16,521 nucleotides of DNA, taken from assembly GCA_026770575.1 (NCBI GenBank), contig MU657548.1:16206-32726 (forward strand), written 5' to 3'. The notes beneath the pieces are model-generated. The model saw only the letters and a program-made list of their open reading frames with translations. It had not been told where the DNA came from and ran no database searches. The position numbers and the translations under genes were made by a program. This DNA comes from Pelagophyceae sp. CCMP2097 (Eukaryota > Sar > Pelagophyceae). This document shows positions 1 to 8,258 of the stretch, in pieces; the first letter of the stretch is position 1, and every line of letters starts with the position of its first letter.

Positions 1-432
1 CCCCCCGGGGTGATGCGGGACTTTTTGTTTGTAAATTGTAAATATCTAATCCATCGCATTTGGATTCAAGTTGCTTATTGTGATTTTGAAGTTTTGGCAT
101 TTGGATTTAGTTGCTGATCGTGATTTTGAAGTTTTGGCATTTGGATTTAAGTTGCTGATCGTGATTTTAAGATTTTGAAGTTTTTGAAGATTTTGAAGAT
201 TTTGAAGATTTTGAATTTTTGGAATTTTTGGAATTTTTGGAATTTTCCGTAAAACCCGCGCAGTTCCCCTCAGAGATTCGCGGAGCATGTTTTCTCTTTC
301 CAAAAAATTCAAAAATAAAACAGACATTTAAAAAGAGAAAAAACATTTTGAGAATATCGGATTTGATTTGCTGAGGTGGTTTTCAGAGGTTTAGAAGGCT
401 TAGGATCTTAAAGGATCTATATGGATCTATAT
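1..432. repeat. Left terminal inverted repeat
   Basis: The sequence from base 1 inward matches the reverse complement of about 15171-15612. The match covers the terminal G/C run, the GGGGTGATGCGGGAC segment, the tandem repeats and the block around 355-432 with repeated GGATCTATAT units. It ends near 432: the left copy goes on with GGATCTAAAAGG, while the right copy goes on towards the methyltransferase start. The copies are not identical; for example the stretch around 258-285 differs at several bases, and the short tandem arrays differ in unit. Long TIRs are typical of Polintons and of many Polinton-like viruses. The outermost base cannot be fixed because the window starts inside a C run. 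Confidence 0.93.
56..245. repeat. Tandem repeats inside the left TIR
   Basis: Two kinds of array sit side by side. From about 56 to 169 a unit of about 41 bp (core GTTTTGGCATTTGGATTT followed by a GTTGCTGATCGTG-type segment) occurs about 2.5 times. From about 170 to 245 there are 9-bp units, first GATTTTGAA-like and then TTTTTGGAA-like. The array is open in one frame on the minus strand and gives a lysine/asparagine/isoleucine-rich translation, but this is a by-product of a repeat whose period is a multiple of three. I see no start-site context or domain. Confidence 0.85.
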
Positions 433-689
433 GGATCTAAAAGGAGTCCGCATTGCTTTAATTATATTCTCATAAATTATCATAAATTATCATAAATTCA
501 CATAAAAATATATATCCAAATTTTTCATTTTTTTTGTCAAGAAATGAGATATGTGCAATTTAAACAGCGTCGAGATAGAACATGTAGTTATACAATAATA
601 CAAATGCAATAATAATATTTTTTATAGAAAAGATAAAAATGATGTGACAAAACCAACTATGTATAGAAGCATAATAATTATTTTAACGA
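433..689. other. AT-rich leader between left TIR and polymerase gene
   Basis: About 250 bases with no convincing gene. It holds a direct repeat of CATAAATTAT (from 471) and an AT-rich stretch ending just before the ATG at 690. A 22-codon ORF starts at 546, but it is too short to call. This is the natural place for the promoter of the replication gene; no specific promoter element is certain. Confidence 0.5.
471..508. repeat. Short direct repeat, 10-bp unit
   Basis: CATAAATTAT occurs twice exactly (471-490), then again in degenerate form (CATAAATTCA, CATAAAAATA). It lies between the TIR and the first gene, so it could be a replication- or promoter-linked element, but this is only positional inference. 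Confidence 0.6.
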
Positions 690-1025
690 ATGAGTTCATT
701 TGACAAAAAATTAAATAGTTCTAATAGTATGGCAAGCAACAATTATGGAATCAATCCTATTCTGGACATTTCAATGTTTAGACAGCAATTCCCAAAAATT
801 CGAGTCTCCGGTTCGGAGATGACCAAGGTTTATAAAAAACGTGTCGCAGCAGAGTCACGTCTTGGTAACTACCTGCCAACTTTTGGCACGCAGGTGTTTG
901 TACCTGCGACTGGGCGATTCCGCACAACATCGAGTGTGTTCAAGAAAAATGCTATTGAACTCAAACCGAGCGTAATAAAAAAAAATAAAACAAAAATCGA
1001 AACAAAAATCAAAAAGGAGAATTAA
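690..1025 (+). pseudogene. N-terminal segment of the polymerase-helicase gene, cut off by in-frame TAA
   Basis: This 111-residue ORF starts at a good ATG (690) after an AT-rich leader and ends at TAA (1023-1025). The next ORF continues in exactly the same frame directly after this stop and has no ATG at its start. The segment is basic towards its C-terminus (runs of K/N/T). I recognise no domain. The simplest reading is that it is the natural N-terminus of the downstream polymerase, separated by a single stop that would be CAA (Gln) with one C-to-T change. The alternative is a separate small basic protein with the polymerase starting downstream. Confidence 0.6.
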
Positions 1026-2765
1026 TTGCGAACAGAAAAAATATTAAAACGCCAGCGTATATTGAATTCATTTGTACGAAACAATACGCAGACAGTTCAA
1101 CGCATTCAAACGGGTTTTATTGAATTATCTGCCTTCCAGCAAATTATTCGGTCGTTTGCTGGAAGGGTGATCCAAGCGACCTTTAAATCTCTCGATGGAA
1201 AATATTATCATGTTTCACAGGTTATAAGAATTCCTGAAAGTAGAGGTGCTTTTAAGCGATTTTGGGACCAATGGGTTAGTTTCTGGAAGATAGATTCTAT
1301 TTATGCGATAACAAGTATGAACGGCATGGTGACACTGTCCGAAGACGAAGATATACCACGTAATTTTGTTGTTCAGGAATTCGCAGACGGGGTAAGTCAC
1401 TGTATGTTTAATCCTATAAAAACATGGGCTATTGACGAAATCCAGAAAAATAATTTAATAGAAAAATCCAACTCACAGAAAATATCAAACAAAGTACTCG
1501 GAAAGAAATCATCCAAGCCGAGCGCATTGGCGAAATATGAAAGAATTGTAAAAAATTGTGATGACTTTTCCGTATTGTATACAAATGGAATTCCGGAGAG
1601 CGAATTACAGCATGTATGCGATACGATTCGTTGCAATATAACAATCGAATTACCATTCGAAAAAAAATCTTCTAAGTATATTGAAATAAAATGTGTGGGA
1701 CGTGCGGAGTGCTCTTTCAATTTCATTAATACACGAATGAATCATGTTGAAATGAAACCTGACGTGTGTGTATCCCAGAAAAAAACTCCAATTTTAGTTG
1801 AATCTCAAAAGGATTTACAGACATTACACGCTGAATTGGTTTCAAATAACTCATATTGCTTGTATAAAAAGAATGCAAACGGGATATCTCAGATAAATAC
1901 GATGGAACATGTTTATCGTGTACAGACAAAGTATGACATTGCTGTGAGAAAATTTGAATCCGATCAGGTTAAGGACTCGTGTGGGTATGATTTTACGCCG
2001 TTGAGTATAGAAACGTTAGTCAATCCCGAACTGTCTCGTTTCGTTCAAGCGGGGGTCCATTATGGCTGCTGCGTTGATTTTAAACCGTGTGAAGATTGGT
2101 TGGATTTTACGGAGAGTGGCGAAATCATAGATGACATAGACGATGATTATACACCCGAAAAGAAAGGAACGTATACTGCACCAGAGAACATAATCCACTG
2201 GGATATGAAAAAATCGTATACAAATTTTCATCAGTGTCCAGAATATGAGTTTTTTCCTAACAAATTCACTGACTTCCGACAGTGTACAAAAATTGAAGGA
2301 TTAGGCATGTATTATATCACCGATGTTCAATTTACTGACAATAAATTTAAATTGTTATGTGAAAAATTAAATCATCCAGTCCAGAGTGATTCGATATATC
2401 CCTGTCCATTCTTGAAATTCATTTTGAAACATGGAGTTACCTATACAATTGTATGTGGTGCGTACAGCGTTGGAACGTTTGATTTTCGATTCCCAGAGGA
2501 AATGTTAGAAAAGGAAAATGGGGTATCGCACTATGCGAAGTGGGCTGGGATCCAAGATATTGATAGTGACTCGGTGACGTGGTACATGTCAGGGACAAAG
2601 GAACATTTACAAAACGTAGCGGCAAATAACACGGAATTAACGATAACAATGAATACTTTACACGACGAATTGGGAATGAAAGAGGCGGCTATATTAAGTA
2701 CAAACGAAAATCCATGCTCCACCGCTCGCAGATCACTGGCTTTATATTATGTTATCAAACGATAA
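1026..2765 (+). pseudogene. Palm-type DNA polymerase domain (TV-Pol/viral polymerase-like), first part of a polymerase-helicase fusion
   Basis: A 580-codon open frame in phase with 690-1025. Near residue 393 is DMKKSYTNF (from nt 2202), which fits polymerase motif A: an acidic residue followed by an aromatic-rich segment. The following Cys/His-rich stretch and the segment up to about 2720 would lead into motif B. The frame is lost near 2715-2725 in the middle of this conserved stretch, and the reading continues one frame over. There an expected motif C, VCVDGIYF (Asp codon at 2822), appears in the helicase ORF. PLVs and virophages often carry TV-Pol, a family-A-related polymerase, joined to a helicase. 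I assign a palm polymerase from the A and C motifs only, and the exact family is uncertain. Last 20 or so codons before 2765 are out of frame. Confidence 0.6.
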
Positions 2766-3760
2766 CCGCGATGGTCCAACTAATGAAAATTGATTTAAAT
2801 GATGTCTGTCGAGTTTGCGTTGATGGAATTTATTTTCAAAAATCTGACATAACTCCAACATTTATTGAACCATTCCGACCCCAGCCAAAAATGAACTTTA
2901 ACAACGAGACCAATATTGACCGTTGTTATCTTTCGTGTCTTGATGAGAGTCGCCAGAACTTGATAGCCACTGCGCCATATCGTGAAAATCATCAGTACGA
3001 ATTACATACGGGTCAGGGCGGCGCTGGTAAAACGTATTCTAATTTAATGGATACAGGATTTATTAATGTATGTTACATTGTGATGTCGTGGCGACTTGTC
3101 AGACAAAAATTGAAAGAATTTGAAAATAATAAATTGAATTGGGGACGATGTTATCATCATATGATTAACAGAGATGATGCCGAGGCTTTTAGGGACGCAT
3201 ATGTGGGTTGTAACGTTTTGCTCTGGGATGAATGCTCAATGATGACTGAATTCCAAAGGCAGAAAATCACTGCTCAGTATCCCAATCATAAGCATATATT
3301 TTGTGGAGACATGGGGTATCAACTCCCTCCTCCCAGTCTTAATGGTGAAATTGAAAACGAACTCGATGTATCCTGGTTTAAACATAAAATCCACCATAGC
3401 GAAAATCATCGGTGTAAATGCCCAATATTAATGAAAATTTTAACAAAATTACGTGAGTTTATTAAATCCAAAAAATCAAAACAATTCATAAATAAGTACG
3501 TTATTGACATATTCACCGAATTTAATAGGATAACAAATAAAAAAGACTTACAAGCATCGTATGAGATTGATGATTATATTTTGGTTTCAATAAACAAGTA
3601 TATAGATGAATACGATAAAATGTTTACCGGTAAATTTGAAACGGAGAAATATTACATAACGGGAAAAAACCGTCTAATGAGTAAGGGCGACATCGTAATA
3701 TCTAAGGATACACCGAAAATGTCTGTTGTACGTCATGCATTCACAGTTCATTCCGTTTAA
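2714..3760 (+). pseudogene. SF1 DNA helicase with polymerase motif C at its N-terminus, interrupted by TAA
   Basis: The first 40 or so residues finish the polymerase palm (VCVDGIYF, nt 2813-2836). The helicase follows: Walker A GGAGKT (3017-3034), Walker B LLWDECSMM (Asp codon 3227), and motif III FCGDMGYQLPPP (about 3299-3337). This set fits SF1 helicases of the Pif1/RecD type found in PLVs. The frame stops at TAA 3758-3760, exactly in motif V: residues HSV are followed by the stop and then GET, where the family has HSxQGxT. The stop therefore stands in for a conserved Gln, and the same frame reopens directly afterwards. Helicase would unwind the viral DNA during replication. The upstream boundary is a frameshift, not a real start. 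Confidence 0.85.
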
Positions 3761-4218
3761 GGGGAAACAGCCGAAAAAATGTTGTATATAGATACAAGAC
3801 GGTTGTTTTGTAATAGGATGATATACACTGCTCTATCACGTGCACGCACAATTGAACAAATTATGTTAATTATTCCTGATGAAATACAAGATCCAATTAT
3901 TGAAATTACAGAAAATATTCCAGTTTTAGAGCCGTTGGTTGAAGGTGTAGTGTACCAATTAAAATGTAATGTAACGGGACAGATATATTATGGTTCTTCG
4001 TTAAATTTAAAAGAACGAATTAAATCTCACGAATCATCCTCTAATAAATGTCGTTCGAAACTTGTAACAGCCAGCGGAAACTATTCAGTTGTTGTTCTTA
4101 ATCGCATCGTTGCCTAAAAATAAATATACAGGAATTGTTGGAACTTACTGAATCGGGGTTGATAATGAATAACCCATGTGTGAACTTAGTTGCTCCGCAT
4201 ACAAAAAACTGGCGATAA
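3761..4218 (+). pseudogene. C-terminal end of the SF1 helicase fused to a GIY-YIG nuclease domain
   Basis: This continues the helicase frame after the TAA. YTALSRAR (3824-3847) is SF1 motif VI, with the arginine finger region. About 35 residues later a GIY-YIG domain begins: GVVY (3944-3955), YYGSS (3986-4000), then L.ER...H. The frame is lost at 4115 (TAA), but the last part of the domain continues in another frame from about 4114 to TAA 4216-4218, ending with a conserved-looking N-P-C-V-N-L segment. A GIY-YIG domain at the C-terminus of a polymerase-helicase could nick or resolve DNA during replication or integration; that role is inferred. The ATG at 3779 is internal and is not a likely start. 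Confidence 0.75.
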
Positions 4219-4270
4219 ATTAAGGTAAATTCAAATTAGTGGTAATTTTGGGTAAAATTTAAAGACATGT

Positions 4271-4281
4271 ATATATATATA
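4271..4281 (+). promoter_or_regulatory. TATATATATA directly before a start codon
   Basis: A run of TATATATAT(A) ends at the ATG at 4282. The same arrangement recurs before several other genes of the element. It may be a viral TATA-type promoter with a very short leader; this is inference from recurrence. Confidence 0.4.
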
Positions 4282-4470
4282 ATGAATAAGAATATTAAAA
4301 ACAAAACAAAGAAAGTCGAAACGTGTACTTTTAAAATAGAAACAGATGTCAATGTTTTGTTTAATGAAAATTATAAAAATAATTTGGAGGATCTAACCTA
4401 TTTGGAAGAACCACCTTCGGAATCATCTACCGAAGAGAGCGAACATCTACCGAACAACGCTTCCAAATAG
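4282..4470 (+). CDS. Small charged hypothetical protein
   Basis: An intact 62-codon ORF; an in-frame ATG at 4267 would add five residues, but it lies inside the TATA run, so I prefer 4282. The N-terminal part is lysine/asparagine-rich; the C-terminal third is acidic and Ser/Glu/Pro-rich. No domain or membrane segment is seen. It follows the polymerase-helicase gene by about 60 bases and precedes another charged small gene in the same frame. The function is unknown. Confidence 0.5.
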   Translation: MNKNIKNKTKKVETCTFKIETDVNVLFNENYKNNLEDLTYLEEPPSESSTEESEHLPNNASK

Positions 4471-4498
4471 TTAATATCTACCGAGAAAAAAAAAATAT

Positions 4499-4512
4499 AT
4501 ATCATATATATA
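4499..4512 (+). promoter_or_regulatory. TATA-rich run directly before the start at 4513
   Basis: The bases ATATCATATATATA lie immediately before the ATG, like the element before 4282. This suggests that 4513 is a gene start rather than a continuation of the preceding ORF. Confidence 0.4.
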
Positions 4513-4918
4513 ATGGATTTAGAAAATGAAGTGTTGGATGGTCCGGTTAATACTAAAAAAATTAAGAAACCTCGCTCAGAGAAGCAACTCATTAACGACA
4601 AAAGACTTGCGATACGTTACAAGAATTCACATGAATACAGTTAGACATGTGTGATTAAATCCAATGACGAAGAAGAAGAAAAATCAATTGAAAAAGCGAT
4701 AAAAACGATAAAAAGGCTTGAAGAACCTGAATGCAAATCAGTTAAAAAAAATTAGTAAGAAAGAACAGGCTATGTATCATATCGAGTCGAGTGAGGAAGA
4801 GGATACCCCACAGGTCAGATATATAAAATAAATAAAAAATGTGGTATATGAAAGTGATAGTAGTGAGAGTGACCAGCCAGTTAAACCGAAAAAAAGAAAG
4901 AATCGAATCGAACGTTGA
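4513..4918 (+). pseudogene. Lys/Glu-rich small protein gene with two in-frame stops and one frameshift
   Basis: The ATG at 4513 opens a lysine-rich frame that meets TAG at 4642-4644 and then continues with an acidic segment (four Glu in a row). The frame shifts at an A8 run (4744-4751) and continues with clusters of Ser/Glu (SSEEED, SDSSESD), meets TAA at 4829-4831, and ends at TGA 4916-4918 after a basic tail (KPKKRK). Alternating acidic-serine clusters and basic patches run across all the pieces, which supports one gene. The KPKKRKNR tail looks like a nuclear localisation signal. No enzyme domain is recognised. The N-terminal piece alone is below 45 codons, so gene calling is uncertain. Confidence 0.5.
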
Positions 4919-4929
4919 ATTTCTTTTAA

Positions 4930-4941
4930 CATATATATAAT
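4930..4941 (+). promoter_or_regulatory. TATA-rich run directly before the start at 4942
   Basis: CATATATATAAT directly precedes the ATG at 4942. This is the third consecutive gene with the same TATA-at-ATG arrangement. Confidence 0.4.
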
Positions 4942-5713
4942 ATGGACTTCGACAACGTGAATAAAAAAAGGAATTTGAAGACGGATTATTTCCCCCTTCG
5001 ATAAAAAACAAAACAAATAATTTTAAAAACATCGACAGTTATCTTTATATAATATCAAAAAGATTTTATCCATATAGTTTAAACGATGACGAAAAAAATG
5101 ACGAAATCTTTGAATTTGGTTAAAGTGGGTTATAGTCGAACAAAACGAATATCCGGGACACCAAATGGCTTCAATCGGTTGAGTGGTTTTCGTACATCAT
5201 TAATATCATTTAATGTACACCGTTTTTATTTGTACGATATAGCGGAAAGCCCCACAAAGGGGAATGGAGTTGCTTCTGAGGCACAAAAAGCCGAGTTCAT
5301 TTTACATGAAATGATTATGAATGTGTTCAAGCCGCCAGTAAAACTATCGTCTTCTCAAATGGGAATGTGTCTGAATGGTTTGACGTTGATATTCAAATAA
5401 TGGATAAATTTTTAAAATTTTGCGATGAAAGTATATTCAATCATATAAAGCCTGACGTAATTGACGCCACATTTTTTAAGAAAAAGACCTCCGGTTTAGT
5501 ACGCAGAGTTGAATATAATAAAATTTTAAAATCAATTCCGAGTGTTCATGTTCAAAAAAAACAGTTGGATATAAACATATAAATGGCATTCTACAAAGAG
5601 TAGATGATCCGAGTTCTGTTAGAGGGTCTTCCCAGCGTTACGTATATTCTATGTCCCAAGTCAGTGTTATGGCGGATCATGATAAAAGGTTAAAAGATCG
5701 AAAAAAACATTAA
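4942..5713 (+). pseudogene. GIY-YIG superfamily (T5orf172-like) nuclease gene, broken by several frameshifts
   Basis: The pieces are: a short start from 4942; a shift at an A7 run (4963-4969); a segment to about 5075; the main frame 5086-5360 with KVGYSRTKR and a later E-rich helix (SEAQKAEFILHE); then, in another frame, MSEWFDVD from 5367; then a shift at an A8 run (5554-5561) and a last basic segment to TAA 5711-5713. The K-(V/I)-G-Y-S/T...R strand, the helical Glu and the closing EWF motif are the pattern of T5orf172/MUG113-type GIY-YIG proteins. The overall length of about 255 residues fits a small nuclease plus extensions. It could be a homing-type nuclease or a DNA-processing protein of the virus. 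Family assignment is moderate and the role is unknown. Confidence 0.55.
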
Positions 5714-5728
5714 AATAAATTAAAACAC

Positions 5729-5908
5729 ATGGAATCATTAAACGACGACAGTGTCATTATAATAACAATCATAGCCGCAGTTGGATTATGTTTTCATAGA
5801 ATTATTCGGGCTTGTTTATTTTCAAGAATTACAACAGTAAAATGTGGTGATTGTATTAACATCGAAGAAGCGCCAATAAATTTAAAATCTTGTTGTTGGT
5901 ATATTTAA
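5729..5908 (+). CDS. Small membrane protein, 59 residues
   Basis: An intact short ORF starting 15 bases after the preceding gene. After a short acidic N-terminus (about residues 5-7) comes a hydrophobic stretch (VIIITIIAAVGLCF), long enough for one membrane span, then a short basic segment and a Cys-containing tail (CGDC and a CC pair near the end). Small single-span proteins are common in PLVs, but I recognise no family. TAA ends it, with an in-frame TGA four codons later. Confidence 0.55.
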   Translation: MESLNDDSVIIITIIAAVGLCFHRIIRACLFSRITTVKCGDCINIEEAPINLKSCCWYI

Positions 5909-5990
5909 AGAAGGAGATGATAACATTTAAAATATGTTTATATATTAATGAAATTAGAAGTACTAAAAAAATGATACCAAAATCGAGATA

Positions 5991-6577
5991 ATGGAACAAA
6001 GCGCAGACAGTTCACTTAAATATTATAATAAAAAAATAAAAAATAAATTCAAAATGTAGATTGGCTACCAGATACGCAGTTATTCAAAAATTCTTCTGCT
6101 TGTTTTCTTATCTTGGGTAGCCCTGGCTCTGGAAAATCTATGATGCACATTTTAGGCAATCACACACACGAGCCTCTTTTTCTCGAAGACAGTGGAAATG
6201 TTGCTGATAAGATTGATTATATTGATGATTATATGGATAATGATATTGATGAAATAGTAGACGAAAGTTTTGAATTGGATCAAGATGTTGAAAATGTTCA
6301 GCAAGATCCTTCTTTTTGTATACAATTAGAAGGAAATTCTTCTAATATAAACAAAACAAAACGATGGGCGTTTAATGAAATGGGTGAATTTTTAGGAATT
6401 ACAAATGCCAGAACTTTACTTAATAAACAATCGGTCATAGATGCTATAAAAATTCAACTTCCTACTTTAAGGTTTTCAGACATACCCGACGTGTTTACTG
6501 GGAAAATGAAATTTAAAAAAAAAAACTTTTGTTGTATCTTTTGTGTCTGTTGTTTCATAAAAAATAATTCATTATAG
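5991..6577 (+). pseudogene. Start of an FtsK/HerA-type packaging ATPase joined to an unrelated acidic sequence
   Basis: The ATG at 5991 opens a short frame that is lost at TAG 6057-6059. An indel in the A run at 6051-6054 would restore continuity with the next frame. That frame has DWLPDTQLF and a hydrophobic strand leading into the Walker A motif GSPGSGKS (6116-6139). This N-terminal pattern is that of the A32-like genome-packaging ATPases of PLVs, virophages and large DNA viruses. After the P-loop the expected continuation is missing: the next 140 residues are strongly acidic and then contain an RWAFNEMGEF-type segment I cannot place, with no visible Walker B. Either the ATPase was cut by a deletion and joined to another gene near 6145-6165, or this is an unknown P-loop protein. 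The Cys/Phe-rich tail after 6515 is probably not natural. Confidence 0.5.
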
Positions 6578-6585
6578 TGTTTGGA

Positions 6586-7120
6586 TCAAATGCCTTCCAG
6601 TTTACATATTTTTTCCCCGTTTTTCTTGTTGATTAATAATGCGGGAGACGACAATGGGCCGAACCGTGTGGCATAGTTAAATTATGGTGTTTTTGATGTT
6701 TTTCCGAAAATTTTTGTAAATCCCTCAACGACCGGGTTTGTTCCTGGTGAAAAGTTGAAACTCCCCGCTATTCCTTTCTCAGTTCTCGCTATATCTTGGG
6801 ATAGTTTGCTACCCATGCTATGACCCGACAAATATAGATTACTATCAGGAAACATCTATTTCAGATTTTTAATTTTTCCTTTGATTGTATAAATCAATTA
6901 TCTTTCGATTGTGTTCCGTTTAAAATATTCAAATCAGTCCTTAGATCGTTTAAATTAGTTAGTTGGGTTCCTCGAAAACCTACATTAATATCACCGTTTT
7001 TATTATCACGATATACTTTCGAGCGTCTGTCAGACATATCGCGAACCTTGCTAAACCCATCCGGAGTTTTGTTGTTATATGCTGCGTGTGCTACTTTGAG
7101 ATTTTTTTGATATAATTCAT
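6586..7120 (-). pseudogene. Class 3 lipase-like alpha/beta hydrolase, broken
   Basis: It is read on the minus strand from an ATG at 7120. A T7 run (7102-7108) shifts the frame. The main piece then contains the pre-core FRGT strand with the following N-D-L-R-T-D-L segment (around 6945-6977), as in class 3 lipases. A second shift near 6885 leads to the nucleophile elbow GHSMG (6811-6825), the G-x-S-x-G signature, then a post-elbow strand ending FSPGTNP. TAG at 6856-6858 and TAA at 6682-6684 interrupt the frame; the last open stretch ends at TGA 6586. The length of about 175 residues is short for the family, so the C-terminal catalytic His region may be missing or eroded. It is the only minus-strand gene inside the plus-strand block. 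A lipase could help the particle cross a membrane; that is inference. Confidence 0.7.
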
Positions 7121-7176
7121 TACTAACAATTATAATTGTATTTTTTAAAAAAATTAAAAAAATAAGTTCCTAATAT

Positions 7177-8020
7177 ATGAATTCAATAGTTGCTTATCTC
7201 AATAGTCATAATGGTGAAGAAGATTCGAATAAATCAGTTTCTTTTTATATACAACAACATATTGAGATTCCAATTGGATATGTTGCAAAAATTTCTTTAC
7301 AAGATTTTTCTTGTCTAAAAAGTATTTATAATGTTCCTTATAATTTCCAATTTAAATTTAAAGAAGGAAGTAGTGTAAAAGAAGTTTTAGTACATAAAGG
7401 ACACTATTCGTCTCAGGATATACTCGCGAAAATCAACGAATGGTTTTCAGAAAATTCCAGTAATTTAAAAATTTTGTTTGATTAGAGGACTTTATTGTTT
7501 ACGATAAAAATAATAATCATGAGGGATAGTTTCATTTATATTCAAACACTATTTTAGATCTTGTTAATGTCACACATGGCAAACATGATAACTCCGCATA
7601 CTCTACAAGACCATCCGATATTTAACAAAACTCGCATAATATACATTTTTCAGTGAGAGAGGTGAATCAAAATAACGAACGATCAACATCCAATAGAACA
7701 ATAGCAAACCGTATATGTAAAATTCCAGTAGTTAATAGTTTCGGGAGTTATATTATATATTCAAGATTTGGGGAGCCTGTTAGATCAAAATGGCAACTCG
7801 AAATATTTCCTCATTTATTATCTCATTGCATCTCGATGATGGCACTTAATTTTTATGCGATTCGTTTCATGCTACTTTACGCATTGATTTTGAAATCGAA
7901 AATAAAACAATTATGGAGTCTGCTATTCTTAAATGTGAATATGTTGAATGTATTTCAAATGTTCCGGATGTAACGAAAACTGTTAATTTTAGGGGAGGAA
8001 CCATGATTGCACCATTTTAA
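7177..8020 (+). pseudogene. Minor capsid (penton) protein, single jelly roll
   Basis: The first 102 residues from ATG 7177 show the typical penton start: an F-Y-I-x-x-x-I-x-I-P-x-G-Y strand, then a segment leading to I-Y-N-V-P-Y-N-F and a G-H-Y-S-S-x-D-I-x-x-K-I-N helix. The frame shifts near 7480; the next frame (to about 7788) meets TAG 7527-7529 and TAA 7623-7625 and contains CKIPVVNSFGSYIIYSR. A further shift near 7786-7790 leads to a last frame with S-L-H-L-D-D-G-T, TAA 7847-7849, and the end at TAA 8018-8020. About 280 residues in total is in the range of PLV pentons. The gene lies just before the MCP, as is usual in PLVs. It would form the fivefold vertices of the capsid. Confidence 0.7.
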
Positions 8021-8203
8021 ATGCTTTTTAAGAAAACCAAGATCAACAAAATTATTATAATTATTATAATTGTAAAAAGTAATATGAAAAAAATTATAAA
8101 ATTTGATTATACGACCATTAAAGACATAAAAGACATTAAAGACATTAAAGACATTAAAGACAAGGAAGGTATAGAAGAAGAAAAAATTAGAAGACGTAGT
8201 TGA
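8021..8203 (+). CDS. Small repeat-containing ORF, hypothetical
   Basis: A 60-codon ORF that starts on the base after the penton stop, in the same frame. It has an Ile run (from a 9-bp ATTATTATA repeat), then basic residues, then four copies of Asp-Ile-Lys from a 9-bp repeat, and a charged tail ending at TGA. The composition is low-complexity, so it may be a non-functional by-product, a small membrane-anchored peptide, or a C-terminal extension of the penton protein if the intervening TAA were read through. Confidence 0.3.
   Translation: MLFKKTKINKIIIIIIIVKSNMKKIIKFDYTTIKDIKDIKDIKDIKDKEGIEEEKIRRRS
8123..8161. repeat. 9-bp tandem repeat (GACATTAAA)
   Basis: Three exact copies of GACATTAAA (8132-8158), flanked by degenerate copies on both sides. 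The period keeps the reading frame and gives Asp-Ile-Lys repeats. Such a repeat can expand by slippage without frame loss. Confidence 0.85.
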
Positions 8204-8244
8204 ATCAAAAAAATCAATGTTCGATTTTTATTAAGAAAAAAAAA

Positions 8245-8258
8245 GGTTTTGTATAATT
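8245..8258 (+). promoter_or_regulatory. TATAATT directly before the MCP start
   Basis: TTGTATAATT lies directly before the ATG at 8259, after an A-rich run. It resembles the TATA-at-ATG elements of the other genes, in a weaker form. A late promoter for the capsid gene is plausible but unproven. Confidence 0.35.

Noticed and set aside
46..327. Minus-strand ORF of 93 codons and its mirror copy at 15257-15568
   Set aside because: Both are translations of TIR tandem repeats with a period compatible with the reading frame; no start context and no domain.
1215..2722. Several minus-strand ORFs of 60-110 codons inside the polymerase
   Set aside because: They are shadows of the plus-strand polymerase frame, which has recognisable motifs and continuous context.
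3779..4117. Independent small gene starting at ATG 3779
   Set aside because: It begins just before helicase motif VI, in phase with the upstream helicase, so the ATG is internal.
4216..4642. Reading 4114-4642 as one long frame if TAA/TAG mean Gln
   Set aside because: Three stops fall within about 40 bases at 4216-4242 and TATA runs precede the ATGs, so this looks like real gene ends rather than read-through.
7653..7973. ORF of 106 codons starting at GTG 7653
   Set aside because: Its first part is the middle of the penton gene; its end, after about 7790, is out of frame with the protein. It is not a gene of its own.
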